Part shown: piece by piece, positions 1 to 8,017 of the stretch
Layout: every line of letters begins with the position of its first letter
Numbering within the stretch: position 1 is the first letter of the stretch
Source of the DNA: Streptomyces nitrosporeus
Lineage (GTDB): Bacteria; Actinomycetota; Actinomycetes; Streptomycetales; Streptomycetaceae
Assembly: GCF_008704555.1 (NCBI RefSeq)
Contig: NZ_CP023702.1
Coordinates: forward strand, 6,362,001 to 6,426,000
Direction of reading: 5' to 3'
DNA: 64,000 bases
The notes under the pieces: generated by a model
Told to the model about the DNA's origin: nothing
The model's database searches: none
Seen by the model: only the letters and a program-made list of their open reading frames with translations
Translations under genes and position numbers: made by a program

Positions 1-11
1 GGGTGAGCTAC

Positions 12-230
12 ATGGCGACCAAGGACACCGGCGGCGGACAGCAGAAGGCGACACGCTCCACGGAGGAGACCGAGGAGCAGGTGCAGGACGCACAGGCGTC
101 CGAGGACCTCAAGGAGCGGCAGGAGAAGCTCAGCGAGGACGTCGACGACGTCCTCGACGAGATCGACGACGTACTCGAGTCCAACGCCGAGGACTTCGTG
201 CGGTCGTTCGTGCAGAAGGGCGGCGAGTAG
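12..230 (+). CDS. pup: Prokaryotic ubiquitin-like protein Pup
   Basis: Small acidic protein of 72 residues that is attached through its C-terminus to lysines of target proteins and delivers them to the proteasome. The N-terminus MATKDTGGGQQKATR and the C-terminal end FVRSFVQKGGE are typical of actinobacterial Pup. The central part is rich in Glu and Asp and predicted helical or disordered. An in-frame GTG at 3 would add three residues; I prefer the ATG at 12 because Pup proteins begin MATK. The protein ends in Glu rather than Gln, so it would not need deamidation before ligation. It heads the prcB-prcA cluster. The dop gene usually found just upstream is outside the window. Confidence 0.96.
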   Translation: MATKDTGGGQQKATRSTEETEEQVQDAQASEDLKERQEKLSEDVDDVLDEIDDVLESNAEDFVRSFVQKGGE

Positions 231-378
231 CCGCCGGGGCCACCGGCCCGCTCCACCCGGGCCGGATGCCCGGCCCGTTCTACCCGCCGGCCCGTCCGGG
301 CCGGCGGCAGGTGCTTCCGCGGGCCGTCCGCGCCCGTACAGGGCGTCCCGCGGAAGCGCTTCCCTGCCGGGATCCGTG

Positions 379-406
379 TTGACCAGCACCGTCGGGCGGG
401 TAGGGT
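379..406 (+). promoter_or_regulatory. Probable promoter of prcBA
   Basis: TTGACC at 379-384 and TAGGGT at 401-406 are separated by 16 bp and lie about 115 bp before the prcB start. This resembles a housekeeping sigma (HrdB-type) promoter. It would allow the proteasome genes to be transcribed separately from pup. The rest of the 292-bp gap between pup and prcB holds GC-rich inverted repeats but no gene. Confidence 0.5.
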
Positions 407-522
407 CCGTGGCACAGTGCTTCAGCGGCACGACAGTGCTTCGACCGCAAGTGGGCCATCGGCAGGTCGGGGGAGGATCCTGACTCCTTGCGCAGGGCCA
501 TCGCATACCTGGAGGGAAACGC

Positions 523-1368
523 GTGGAAGCCAACACTCGTAGCACCGGGCGTCTACCAGCTGCCTTCCTGACGCCCGGGTCGTCCTCGTTCATGGACTTC
601 CTGGCCGGCCACTCACCCGAGATGCTGCCGGGCAACCGCAGCCTCCCGCCCGTGCAGGGCGCGTTCGAGGCGCCGCACGGCACGACGATCGTGGCGGCCA
701 CCTTCCCCGGCGGGGTGGTGCTCGCCGGGGACCGGCGCGCCACCATGGGGAACATGATCGCCCAGCGCGACATGCAGAAGGTCTTCCCCGCCGACGAGTA
801 CTCGGCGGTGGGCATCGCGGGCACGGCCGGCCTCGCGATCGAGATGGTCAAACTGTTCCAGCTGGAGCTGGAGCACTTCGAGAAGGTCGAGGGCGCCACG
901 CTCTCCCTGGAGGGCAAGGCCAACCGCCTGTCCACGATGATCCGCGGCAACCTCTCGATGGCGATGCAGGGCCTGGCCGTCGTCCCCCTGTTCGCGGGTT
1001 TCGACGTGGACCGGGAGAAGGGCCGTATCTTCTCCTACGACGTCACCGGCGGGCGCTCCGAGGAGACCGGGTACGCGGCCACCGGATCCGGGTCCCTCTT
1101 CGCCCGGGGGTCGATGAAGAAGCTCTACCGCGACGACCTGACGGAGGACCAGGCCATCACCCTGGTCGTACAGGCGCTGTACGACGCCGCGGACGACGAC
1201 TCGGCGACCGGCGGTCCCGACGTGGCCCGCCGGCTCTACCCGATCGTCACGGTCATCACCGACGACGGTTTCCGGAAGCTGACGGACGATCAGGCGTCCG
1301 CGGTCGCGCGTGCGGTCGTGGAGCACCGGCTCCAGCAGCCCGAAGGCCCGCGCGCCGCACTGCTCTGA
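523..1368 (+). CDS. prcB: 20S proteasome beta subunit PrcB
   Basis: Catalytic beta subunit of the actinobacterial 20S core particle (281 aa). Residues 1-53 form a propeptide that is cut before Thr54 in PHG-TTIVA; this Thr becomes the N-terminal nucleophile. The following TFPGGVVLAGDRRATMG and the AGTAG region are conserved beta-subunit segments. The start is GTG at 523, with GGAGGG at 511-516 as ribosome binding site. The prcA gene follows 55 bp downstream on the same strand, as in other actinobacteria, so the two subunits are probably co-transcribed. Confidence 0.97.
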   Translation: MEANTRSTGRLPAAFLTPGSSSFMDFLAGHSPEMLPGNRSLPPVQGAFEAPHGTTIVAATFPGGVVLAGDRRATMGNMIAQRDMQKVFPADEYSAVGIAGTAGLAIEMVKLFQLELEHFEKVEGATLSLEGKANRLSTMIRGNLSMAMQGLAVVPLFAGFDVDREKGRIFSYDVTGGRSEETGYAATGSGSLFARGSMKKLYRDDLTEDQAITLVVQALYDAADDDSATGGPDVARRLYPIVTVITDDGFRKLTDDQASAVARAVVEHRLQQPEGPRAALL

Positions 1369-1423
1369 TCCGTCCCACGCCTCCTGGATCCTCTCGCCAC
1401 TGACAGAAAGGGACGGATAGCCG

Positions 1424-2326
1424 GTGTCGACGCCGTTCTATGTCTCACCCCAGCAGGCCATGGCCGACCGGGCGGAGTACGCCCGGAAGGGCATCGCCCG
1501 TGGACGCAGCCTGGTCGTGCTGCAGTACGCCGACGGCATTGTGTTCGTCGGCGAGAACCCGTCCCGCGCGCTGCACAAGTTCAGCGAGATCTACGACCGG
1601 ATCGGCTTCGCGGCCGCCGGCAAGTACAACGAGTACGAGAACCTCCGCATCGGCGGGGTCCGCTACGCGGACCTGCGCGGATACACCTACGACCGCGACG
1701 ACGTGACGGCCCGCGGGCTGGCCAACGTCTACGCGCAGACGCTCGGCACCATCTTCTCCAGCGCGGCCGAGAAGCCGTACGAGGTGGAGCTGGTGGTCGC
1801 CGAGGTCGGCGCCGGGCCCGAGGGCGACCAGATCTACCGGCTGCCGCACGACGGCTCGATCGTGGACGAGCACGGCTCGGTCGCGGTCGGCGGCAACGCC
1901 GAGCAGATCAGCGGCTTCCTCGACCAGCGCCACCGCGACGGGATGTCGCTCGCCGAGGCGCTGAAGCTGGCCGTCCAGGCCCTGTCCCGTGAGGCCAACG
2001 GCAACGAGCGGGAGATCCCCGCCGAGCGGCTGGAGGTCGCGGTCCTGGACCGGACGCGGCCGCAGCAGCGCAAGTTCAAGCGGATCGTCGGAGCGCAGCT
2101 GGCCCGGCTCCTCGGCGCGGACGACGCGGCGACCGCGCCGACCGACGCGCCGTCCGACACCGAGGGCGGCGACGGGGACTCCGGCACCGGCACGGACAGC
2201 GCGTCCGGAGGCACCGGGGACGACGCGCCCGCGGACGGCACGTCCACGGACGACGCACCCGCGGGCGGCGCGTCCCCGGACGCCGGGGACGAGAAGCCCG
2301 GTGGTTCCGGGAGCACGCAGGAGTAG
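1424..2326 (+). CDS. prcA: 20S proteasome alpha subunit PrcA
   Basis: Structural alpha-ring subunit (300 aa). It opens with STPFYVSPQQAMADRAEYARKG and continues with SLVVLQYADGIVFVGENPS, both alpha-subunit signatures. It lacks a propeptide and a catalytic Thr, as expected. The folded part ends near residue 232. The last 65 or so residues are a low-complexity tail rich in Asp, Gly, Ser, Thr and Ala, longer than I expect for the family. That tail could affect gate opening, because alpha C-termini lie near the ATPase-binding surface; this is inference. GTG start with AGAAAGGGA upstream. A strong hairpin follows the stop. Confidence 0.96.
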   Translation: MSTPFYVSPQQAMADRAEYARKGIARGRSLVVLQYADGIVFVGENPSRALHKFSEIYDRIGFAAAGKYNEYENLRIGGVRYADLRGYTYDRDDVTARGLANVYAQTLGTIFSSAAEKPYEVELVVAEVGAGPEGDQIYRLPHDGSIVDEHGSVAVGGNAEQISGFLDQRHRDGMSLAEALKLAVQALSREANGNEREIPAERLEVAVLDRTRPQQRKFKRIVGAQLARLLGADDAATAPTDAPSDTEGGDGDSGTGTDSASGGTGDDAPADGTSTDDAPAGGASPDAGDEKPGGSGSTQE

Positions 2327-2345
2327 CCGCCGTACGGGCGGTACC

Positions 2346-2382
2346 GGTGCCCCCGGCGGTCCTCGCGGCCGCCGGGGGCACC
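2346..2382. terminator. Bidirectional hairpin between prcA and the LacI gene
   Basis: A perfect 14-bp stem (2346-2359 with 2369-2382) encloses a 9-nt loop. It sits between the convergent ends of prcA (stop 2326) and the LacI-family gene (stop 2384), so it can serve both. There is no T-run, which is common in Streptomyces terminators. Confidence 0.7.
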
Positions 2383-2383
2383 G

Positions 2384-3409
2384 TCATGTCCGGGGGCGCG
2401 CCGTCGACCCCCGGGCCACCAGGCGGACGGGAAGGTCTCCCCGCTCGGCCGGGCGGCCGTCCAGGACCGCGAGCAGGGCGTCCATCCCGCGCCGGCCGAC
2501 CTCCTCGGCGGGCAGCCGCACCGTGGTGAGCTCCGGCTCCACCGCGGTGGCCAGGGCGAGGTCGTCGAAGCCGGACACGGAGATGTCCTCGGGCACCCGG
2601 AGCCCGAGCCGCCGTACGGCCTTGCAGGCGCCCGCGGCCAGGATGTCGTCGTCGCAGACCACCGCGGTCGGCAGGGGGCCCGGGGCCGCCAGCGCCGCCT
2701 GGAGCGACTCCAGGGCGGCCCGGACCTCCAGCGGTGCCCGCACGGTGCGTACGCGGGCGTCGGGGACGGCCCGCAGCGTCCCGTGCAGGGCGCGGGCGCG
2801 CACCGCGAAGGTCCAGGTGTCCACGGCGGAGGCGAGGTGGACGAAACGGCGGTGTCCCAGGCCCAGCAGATGCTCCGTCACCTGCCGCATGCCGTCCGCG
2901 ATGTCGAGGTTGACGCGTGCCGCCGCGCTCCGGTCCCCGGGGTCGCTGTCCAGCATCACCAGGGGCAGGTCCGCGCCCCGCAGCGCCCCCAGGGCATCGG
3001 CCGCCATGGACGAGGCGATCACCCCGTCGAGTGCGGCGCGGGCGGAGGCGAAGGGATCCCTGGCCGGCCCGGCGCCGTCCGGGGAGGGATAGAGCACCAC
3101 ACCGAAGCCGTGCTCGGCGGCGACCGCGGCGGCACCTGTGTAGACCCGGGCGAAGAACTCGTTGGTGAGCGCGGGGACGACGAGGAGGGCGGTGCGGGTG
3201 CGGCCCAGCCGGAGGCTGCGGGCGGCCAGGTTCGGCTGGTAGCCCAGAGCCTCGGCGCGCTCCCGTACCCGCCCGGCGGTCGCCTCGGACACCCGCCCGC
3301 GCCACTTGCCGCCGAACACGAGCGAGACCGTGGCCTGGGAGACCCCGGCCTCCCTCGCCACGTCACGGCTGGTGGGCCGGGGTGGGGCGGGCTGCCGCGC
3401 GCTGCTCAC
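2384..3409 (-). CDS. LacI-family transcriptional regulator
   Basis: Repressor of 341 aa. The N-terminal helix-turn-helix TSRDVAREAGVSQATVSLVF is followed by the hinge region (YQPNLAARSLRLGRT) and a periplasmic-binding-protein-like ligand domain containing GFDDLALA near the C-terminus. The open frame extends far upstream, but the GTG at 3407-3409 with GGAGG just before it is the convincing start. It is divergent from an MFS transporter whose start lies 126 bp away, so that gene is the likely target. The ligand cannot be deduced from sequence. Confidence 0.9.
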   Translation of the reverse strand: MSSARQPAPPRPTSRDVAREAGVSQATVSLVFGGKWRGRVSEATAGRVRERAEALGYQPNLAARSLRLGRTRTALLVVPALTNEFFARVYTGAAAVAAEHGFGVVLYPSPDGAGPARDPFASARAALDGVIASSMAADALGALRGADLPLVMLDSDPGDRSAAARVNLDIADGMRQVTEHLLGLGHRRFVHLASAVDTWTFAVRARALHGTLRAVPDARVRTVRAPLEVRAALESLQAALAAPGPLPTAVVCDDDILAAGACKAVRRLGLRVPEDISVSGFDDLALATAVEPELTTVRLPAEEVGRRGMDALLAVLDGRPAERGDLPVRLVARGSTARPRT

Positions 3410-3471
3410 TCGTGCCTCCGTGCTGGGACCGTGCGGATGCCGTGGGATGGACCCACGAGCTGGGCACATGG

Positions 3472-3498
3472 TACGTATGGACTCCGACGTTATACGTA
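3472..3498. promoter_or_regulatory. Paired TACGTA sites, candidate LacI-family operator
   Basis: Two TACGTA palindromes at 3472-3477 and 3493-3498 lie 21 bp apart, about two helical turns, between the divergent LacI and MFS genes. The right-hand one is embedded in the nearly symmetrical TTATACGTAAAA. The position suits an operator that controls both genes. Binding is inferred only from symmetry and place. Confidence 0.4.
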
Positions 3499-3535
3499 AA
3501 ACCCCGGGTGGACGACCCGGACGAGAGGGGCGGGC

Positions 3536-4795
3536 ATGGGCGCGGGATATCTGGAGATCCTCCGGGCGAAGCACGCGACCCGGCTGCTGACCGGCACGCT
3601 CGTGGGGCGGCTGCCGAACGCCACCGCCCCCATCGCGATCGTCCTGTTCGTCCGGGCCGAGGGCGGCAGCTACACCCTGGCCGGGGTGCTCGCCGCCGTG
3701 TACGGCCTGGGCACGGCGGTGGGGCAGCCGCTGCTGGGGCGGGCCGTGGACCTCCACGGGCAGCCCAGGGTGCAGCTGCCGGCCGCGGTGCTCTCCGCGC
3801 TGGGCACGGCCCTGCTGGCGGTGACCGGTCTCGGCGTACTCCCGCTCGCCTACGCGGCGGTGGTGGTGGCCGGGGTCTTCACCCCGCCCCTGGAGGGCGG
3901 CCTGCGCGCCCTGTGGCCGAGCGTGCTCGGCCGGGAGGACCGGGTGCACCGGGCCTACGCCATGGACGCGATCGCCCAGGAGGTCATGTTCACCGCCGGG
4001 CCGCTCCTGGTGACCCTCCTGGTGTCGCTGTGGTCCCCCGCCGCCGCCCTGCTGGTCATCAACGCCCTGGGGGTGCTCGGCGCCCTGTCGGTGGTGCTCA
4101 GCGAACCCTCCCGGGCCTGGCGCTCCGCGCCCCGCGAGGCGCACTGGCTGGGCGCCCTGCGCTCACCCGGGCTGCTGGCCCTGCTGGGGGCGTTCTTCTT
4201 CGTCGGGCTGGCGCTCGGCTCGATCACGGTGGCCGCCCTGGCCTACGCCGACGGCCACGGGGACGAGTCGGTGTACGGCCGGCTCATGGCGGCCCTCGGC
4301 CTCGGCGCGCTGATCGGCGGCGCGGTCTACGGGGCGCGCCAGTGGGCCGGGGAGCCCGAACGGCGGCTGCGGGCCGTCGTCGGCCTGCTGGCCCTGGGCT
4401 ACCTGCCGTTGACCCTGACCCCCGGCGTGCACGCCATGACCGCGCTCGCCGCCCTCTCCGGGGTCTTCCTGGCACCGGCCATCGCCTGCTCCTTCATCGT
4501 GGTGGACCGGCACGCGCCGCGGGGCACCGTGACCGAGGCCTTCTCCTGGCTCGTCACCACCTTCGGCGTGGGCGCGGCGGCCGGCACCGCCGTCGCCGGA
4601 CCGGTCGTCGAACTCGGCGGGACGGCGTGGGGATTCGCCGTCGCGGGGGGCGGGGGAGCGGCCGCCCTGCTGGTCCTGCTGGTCACCGGGAGGGTCCTCA
4701 CGGCCCCCCGGCCCGGCACCGCTGTCGTGGCCGGTTCGGAAAATGATCGGAACGGTGCTGCCGAACCCGGTTTCAGCTCAGGCCATAAGGCGTAA
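3536..4795 (+). CDS. MFS transporter, probable exporter
   Basis: Integral membrane protein of 419 aa with about twelve hydrophobic helices and no signal peptide. The loop GQPLLGRAVDLHGQPRVQ between the second and third helices matches the MFS motif A position (G-x3-D/GR-x-GR type). The ATG at 3536 follows GAGAGGGG. It ends 9 bp before pafA, and pafA's own promoter may overlap its 3' end. Divergence from the LacI gene suggests ligand-controlled expression. The substrate is unknown; sugar or drug efflux are both possible. Confidence 0.85.
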   Translation: MGAGYLEILRAKHATRLLTGTLVGRLPNATAPIAIVLFVRAEGGSYTLAGVLAAVYGLGTAVGQPLLGRAVDLHGQPRVQLPAAVLSALGTALLAVTGLGVLPLAYAAVVVAGVFTPPLEGGLRALWPSVLGREDRVHRAYAMDAIAQEVMFTAGPLLVTLLVSLWSPAAALLVINALGVLGALSVVLSEPSRAWRSAPREAHWLGALRSPGLLALLGAFFFVGLALGSITVAALAYADGHGDESVYGRLMAALGLGALIGGAVYGARQWAGEPERRLRAVVGLLALGYLPLTLTPGVHAMTALAALSGVFLAPAIACSFIVVDRHAPRGTVTEAFSWLVTTFGVGAAAGTAVAGPVVELGGTAWGFAVAGGGGAAALLVLLVTGRVLTAPRPGTAVVAGSENDRNGAAEPGFSSGHKA

Positions 4796-4804
4796 TGTTC
4801 AGTC

Positions 4805-6166
4805 ATGGACCGCCGCATTTTCGGGCTGGAGAACGAGTACGGCGTCACGTGCACGTTCAGGGGACAGCGCCGACTGTCACCTGACGAAGTGGCGCGCTAC
4901 CTCTTCCGCCGTGTTGTGTCATGGGGCCGCAGCAGCAATGTCTTCCTGCGGAACGGCGCCCGCCTCTACCTCGACGTGGGATCGCATCCGGAATACGCCA
5001 CACCCGAATGCGACAACGTGACCGAGCTGGTCACGCACGACAAGGCGGGCGAACGCATTCTCGAGGGCCTGCTCGTCGACGCCGAACGCCGCCTGCACGA
5101 GGAGGGAATCGCCGGCGACGTCTACCTCTTCAAGAACAACACCGACTCGGCGGGAAACTCCTACGGCTGCCACGAGAACTACCTCGTGGCCCGGCACGGG
5201 GAATTCTCCCGGCTCGCGGACATCCTCATTCCGTTCCTGGTCACCAGGCAGCTCATCTGCGGTGCCGGCAAGGTGCTCCAGACGCCGCGGGGAGCCGTCT
5301 ACTGCGTGAGCCAGCGCGCCGAGCACATCTGGGAGGGCGTCAGCTCCGCGACGACCCGCTCCCGGCCGATCATCAACACCCGGGACGAACCGCACGCGGA
5401 CGCCGAGCGGTACCGCCGCCTCCACGTCATCGTCGGCGACTCCAACATGTCCGAGACGACCATGCTGCTCAAGGTCGGCGCCACCGACCTGGTCCTCCGC
5501 ATGATCGAGGCGGGCACGGTGATGCGCGACCTGACCCTGGAGAACCCGATCCGGGCCATCCGCGAGGTCAGCCACGACCTCACCGGCGGACGCAAGGTGC
5601 GCCTCGCCAGCGGCCGGGAGGCCTCGGCCATAGAGATCCAGCGGGAGTACTACGAGAAGGCCGTCGACTTCGTCGAGCGCCGGGGCATCCGCACCGGCAC
5701 CGTCGACCAGGTCCTCGAACTGTGGGGCCGCACGCTGGACGCCGTCGAGGAGGAGGACCTCGACCGGGTCGCCACCGAGATCGACTGGGTCATGAAGTAC
5801 AAGCTCCTGGAGCGGTACCGGGCCAAGCACAACATGACCATGTCGAACCCGAGGGTCGCCCAGATAGACCTCGCCTACCACGACATCCACCGGCGGCGCG
5901 GGCTCTACTACCTCCTGGAGCGCAAGGGGCAGGCCGCCCGCATCTGCAACGACCTGAAGATCTTCGAGGGCAAGTCGGTGCCCCCGCAGACCACCAGGGC
6001 GCGGCTGCGCGGTGACTTCATCCGCCGGGCCCAGGAGCAGCGGAGGGACTTCACCGTCGACTGGGTCCACCTCAAGCTCAACGACCAGGCGCAGCGCACC
6101 GTGCTGTGCAAGGACCCGTTCCGGTCGGTCGACGACCGGGTGGAGAAACTGATCGCCGGCATGTGA
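4805..6166 (+). CDS. pafA: Pup-protein ligase PafA
   Basis: Joins the C-terminal Glu side chain of Pup to substrate lysines using ATP; it belongs to the carboxylate-amine ligase (glutamine synthetase-like) fold. The 453-aa length is normal. The N-terminus MDRRIFGLENEYGVTC holds the conserved Glu9 and Glu11 of the nucleotide/metal site, and NNTDSAGNSYGCHENYLV and the ICGAGKV segment are also typical. A preceding TAATGT ten bases before the ATG could be a -10 element giving a very short or absent leader. It forms one functional unit with pup and prcBA, although an unrelated LacI/MFS pair separates them. Confidence 0.97.
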   Translation: MDRRIFGLENEYGVTCTFRGQRRLSPDEVARYLFRRVVSWGRSSNVFLRNGARLYLDVGSHPEYATPECDNVTELVTHDKAGERILEGLLVDAERRLHEEGIAGDVYLFKNNTDSAGNSYGCHENYLVARHGEFSRLADILIPFLVTRQLICGAGKVLQTPRGAVYCVSQRAEHIWEGVSSATTRSRPIINTRDEPHADAERYRRLHVIVGDSNMSETTMLLKVGATDLVLRMIEAGTVMRDLTLENPIRAIREVSHDLTGGRKVRLASGREASAIEIQREYYEKAVDFVERRGIRTGTVDQVLELWGRTLDAVEEEDLDRVATEIDWVMKYKLLERYRAKHNMTMSNPRVAQIDLAYHDIHRRRGLYYLLERKGQAARICNDLKIFEGKSVPPQTTRARLRGDFIRRAQEQRRDFTVDWVHLKLNDQAQRTVLCKDPFRSVDDRVEKLIAGM

Positions 6167-6228
6167 TCCAGAACGGACAGCGGTGATCCGGTCCGGTCGT
6201 AAGTGATCCGGGCCGGGTTCCCGGCGCC

Positions 6229-6259
6229 GGGGCCCCGTACGTTCTGCGTACGGGGCCCC
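6229..6259. terminator. Hairpin after pafA
   Basis: A perfect 13-bp stem, 6229-6241 paired with 6247-6259, with the 5-nt loop TTCTG. Each arm contains GGGGCCCC. It begins 62 bp after the pafA stop and probably ends that transcript. Confidence 0.65.
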
Positions 6260-6290
6260 GCCATGTCCGCCCGGAGGAGGCGCCGGCCGG

Positions 6291-6454
6291 AGGGCTCTGC
6301 CGTACGGGGCGCTCAGCCGCGAGGCGGAGGGGCGTCCGCATACGCGTGGGGCGCCCCCGGGCGAAGCCGCCGGGGGAGTACGCGGACGTTCCAGCGTCCC
6401 CGCGGGGTGCCGTGACCGTTGCCGCACGCCCGCCGGGGAGCGCGGGGCAGCCCT
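6291..6454. mobile_element. Degenerate MITE-like element, second copy
   Basis: A non-coding stretch of about 164 bp begins AGGGCTCTGCC and ends GGGGCAGCCCT, an imperfect terminal inverted repeat. Its right half is clearly related to the element at 17380-17574: both share the segment around GGCGGAGGGGCGTCCGCATAC, the inverted partner ending GCGGACGTTCC, then GGTGCCGTGAC and CGCACGCCC. The left half is shorter and differs. It fills most of the gap between pafA and the FKBP lipoprotein gene. There is no transposase. The edges are less certain than for the intact copy. Confidence 0.6.
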
Positions 6455-6502
6455 TAGAGTGTCAAGGACCCCTGTACGCGCCGTCTGAGATCTGAGGAAC
6501 CA

Positions 6503-7447
6503 GTGCGCCGACTTGCCGGCCTTCTCGTCGTCCCCCTGCTGCTGCTGTCCACGGCGGCCTGCGGTGACGACAAGGCCTCCGACTCCGCCTCGACCGCCCC
6601 GACCGAGAAGGGCGTCCCGGCGATCACCGCGGGCGCGAAGTTCGGTGAGAAGCCCACCCTGGCCAAGGGGGAGGGAAATCCCCCCAAGGAACTGAAGACC
6701 GAAGTCATCAGTGAGGGTGACGGCGCGAAGCTCAAGAACGGCGACGCGATCCAGGTCAACTACCTCGGGCAGTCCTGGGACTCCGACAAGCCGTTCGACA
6801 ACAGCTTCGACAAGGGCCAGCCCTTCGACCTGACGCTCGGTGCCGGCATGGTGATCCAGGGCTGGGACAAGGGCCTGGTCGGCCAGAAGGTCGGCAGCCG
6901 CGTCCAGCTGGTCATCCCCCCCGACCTCGGCTACGGCGAGCAGGGCCAGGGCGACATCAAGCCCGGCGCCACGCTGGTCTTCGTCGTCGACGTCCTGAAG
7001 GCGAAGACGATCCCGGCGTCCGCCGAGGGCACCGACGTCGCCCAGGACAACATCGACCTGCCCAAGGTCGGCACCAACACCGACGGCAAGGCGCCCTCGG
7101 TGAAGATCCCCGAGAGCGACCCGCCGAAGAAGCTGGTCTCCAACTACGTCATCGAGTCCGACGGGGACGCCCTCAAGGAGACCGACAGCGTCGTCGTCCA
7201 CTACAAGGCGATGCTGTGGAAGGGCGCGAAGGAGTTCGACAGCACCTACACCTCGGGCACGACCGCGACCTTCCCGCTGACCAACATCGCGGTCAAGGGC
7301 CTCAAGGACGGGCTGGTCGGCAAGAAGGTCGGCAGCCGGGTGCTGCTGGTGATCCCGCCGGACCAGGGGTTCGGCGACGAGGTCCAGCAGACCGTCCCCG
7401 CCAACTCGACCCTCGTATGGTCCGTGGACCTGCTGGCGAAGATGTAA
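6503..7447 (+). CDS. FKBP-type peptidyl-prolyl isomerase, lipoprotein with two FKBP domains
   Basis: Predicted cell-surface prolyl isomerase (314 aa). The N-terminus is a lipoprotein signal with lipobox STAAC, so Cys20 would be lipidated. FKBP domain 1 covers roughly residues 65-172 (VNYLGQSWDSDKPFDNSF, GWDKGLVGQKVGSRVQLVIP) and domain 2 roughly 200-314 (VVHYKAMLWKGAKEFDSTY). Domain 2 has lost the GW of the active site (VKGLKDGLVGKKVGSR), so it may be less active. GTG start at 6503, preceded by TGAGGAACC. A second, cytoplasmic FKBP gene follows 44 bp later, so the two are likely co-transcribed. Confidence 0.9.
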   Translation: MRRLAGLLVVPLLLLSTAACGDDKASDSASTAPTEKGVPAITAGAKFGEKPTLAKGEGNPPKELKTEVISEGDGAKLKNGDAIQVNYLGQSWDSDKPFDNSFDKGQPFDLTLGAGMVIQGWDKGLVGQKVGSRVQLVIPPDLGYGEQGQGDIKPGATLVFVVDVLKAKTIPASAEGTDVAQDNIDLPKVGTNTDGKAPSVKIPESDPPKKLVSNYVIESDGDALKETDSVVVHYKAMLWKGAKEFDSTYTSGTTATFPLTNIAVKGLKDGLVGKKVGSRVLLVIPPDQGFGDEVQQTVPANSTLVWSVDLLAKM

Positions 7448-7491
7448 GACTGTCCCGGTTGCGCAGTTCATCGGTTTGAGGAGCAAGTTCA

Positions 7492-7866
7492 GTGAGCATC
7501 GAGAAGCCCGAGATCGACTTCCCGGGCGGCGAGCCGCCGGCCGACCTGGAGATCAAGGACATCTGGGAAGGCGACGGACCGGTGGCGGAGAAGGGGCAGA
7601 CCGTCTCCGTGCACTACGTCGGTGTGGCGTTCTCCACGGGTGAGGAGTTCGACGCCTCCTGGAACCGCGGCGCCCCGCTGCAGTTCCAGCTCGGCGCCGG
7701 ACAGGTCATCCCGGGCTGGGACCAGGGCGTCCAGGGCATGAAGGTCGGCGGGCGCCGCCAGCTGACCATCCCCGCGCACCTCGCCTACGGCGACCGCGGG
7801 GCCGGCGGCGGCCGTATCGCCCCGGGCGAGACGCTGATCTTCGTCTGCGACCTGGTCGGCGTCTGA
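7492..7866 (+). CDS. FKBP-type peptidyl-prolyl cis-trans isomerase, cytoplasmic
   Basis: Single-domain FKBP of 124 aa, without a signal peptide. It shows the full core: VSVHYVGVAFSTGEEFDASW, then VIPGWDQGVQGMKVGGRRQL, then IPAHLAYGDRGAGG and a closing LIFVCDLV. These contain the aromatic and Asp residues that line the FKBP pocket. GTG start at 7492 with TTGAGGAGC upstream. It accelerates proline isomerisation during folding and is the usual target of FK506-like macrolides in this family. A terminator hairpin follows. Confidence 0.93.
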   Translation: MSIEKPEIDFPGGEPPADLEIKDIWEGDGPVAEKGQTVSVHYVGVAFSTGEEFDASWNRGAPLQFQLGAGQVIPGWDQGVQGMKVGGRRQLTIPAHLAYGDRGAGGGRIAPGETLIFVCDLVGV

Positions 7867-7884
7867 ACCGCCGAAGACGGGAAC

Positions 7885-7914
7885 GAGGGCCCGCGCCGTG
7901 AGGTGCGGGCCCTC
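7885..7914. terminator. Hairpin after the second FKBP gene
   Basis: GAGGGCCCGC at 7885-7894 pairs with GCGGGCCCTC at 7905-7914 around a 10-nt loop, 18 bp after the FKBP stop. It separates the FKBP genes from pafBC. Confidence 0.6.
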
Positions 7915-8017
7915 GCCGTCGTCCGGTGCACCGGCGGGCGGCGGGCCCTCGCTTTTGGTCCGGGCACCCCGGGGCGGTACGGTCGAGCGTCGTGGAGCAC
8001 GTACAGAAAGGGCGTCG

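Noticed and set aside
4919..7486. 855-codon minus-strand frame opposite pafA and the FKBP genes
   Set aside because: It runs across pafA, an intergenic hairpin, the MITE-like copy and the FKBP gene in a shadow frame, with the skewed composition expected from high-GC antisense. No domain is recognisable.
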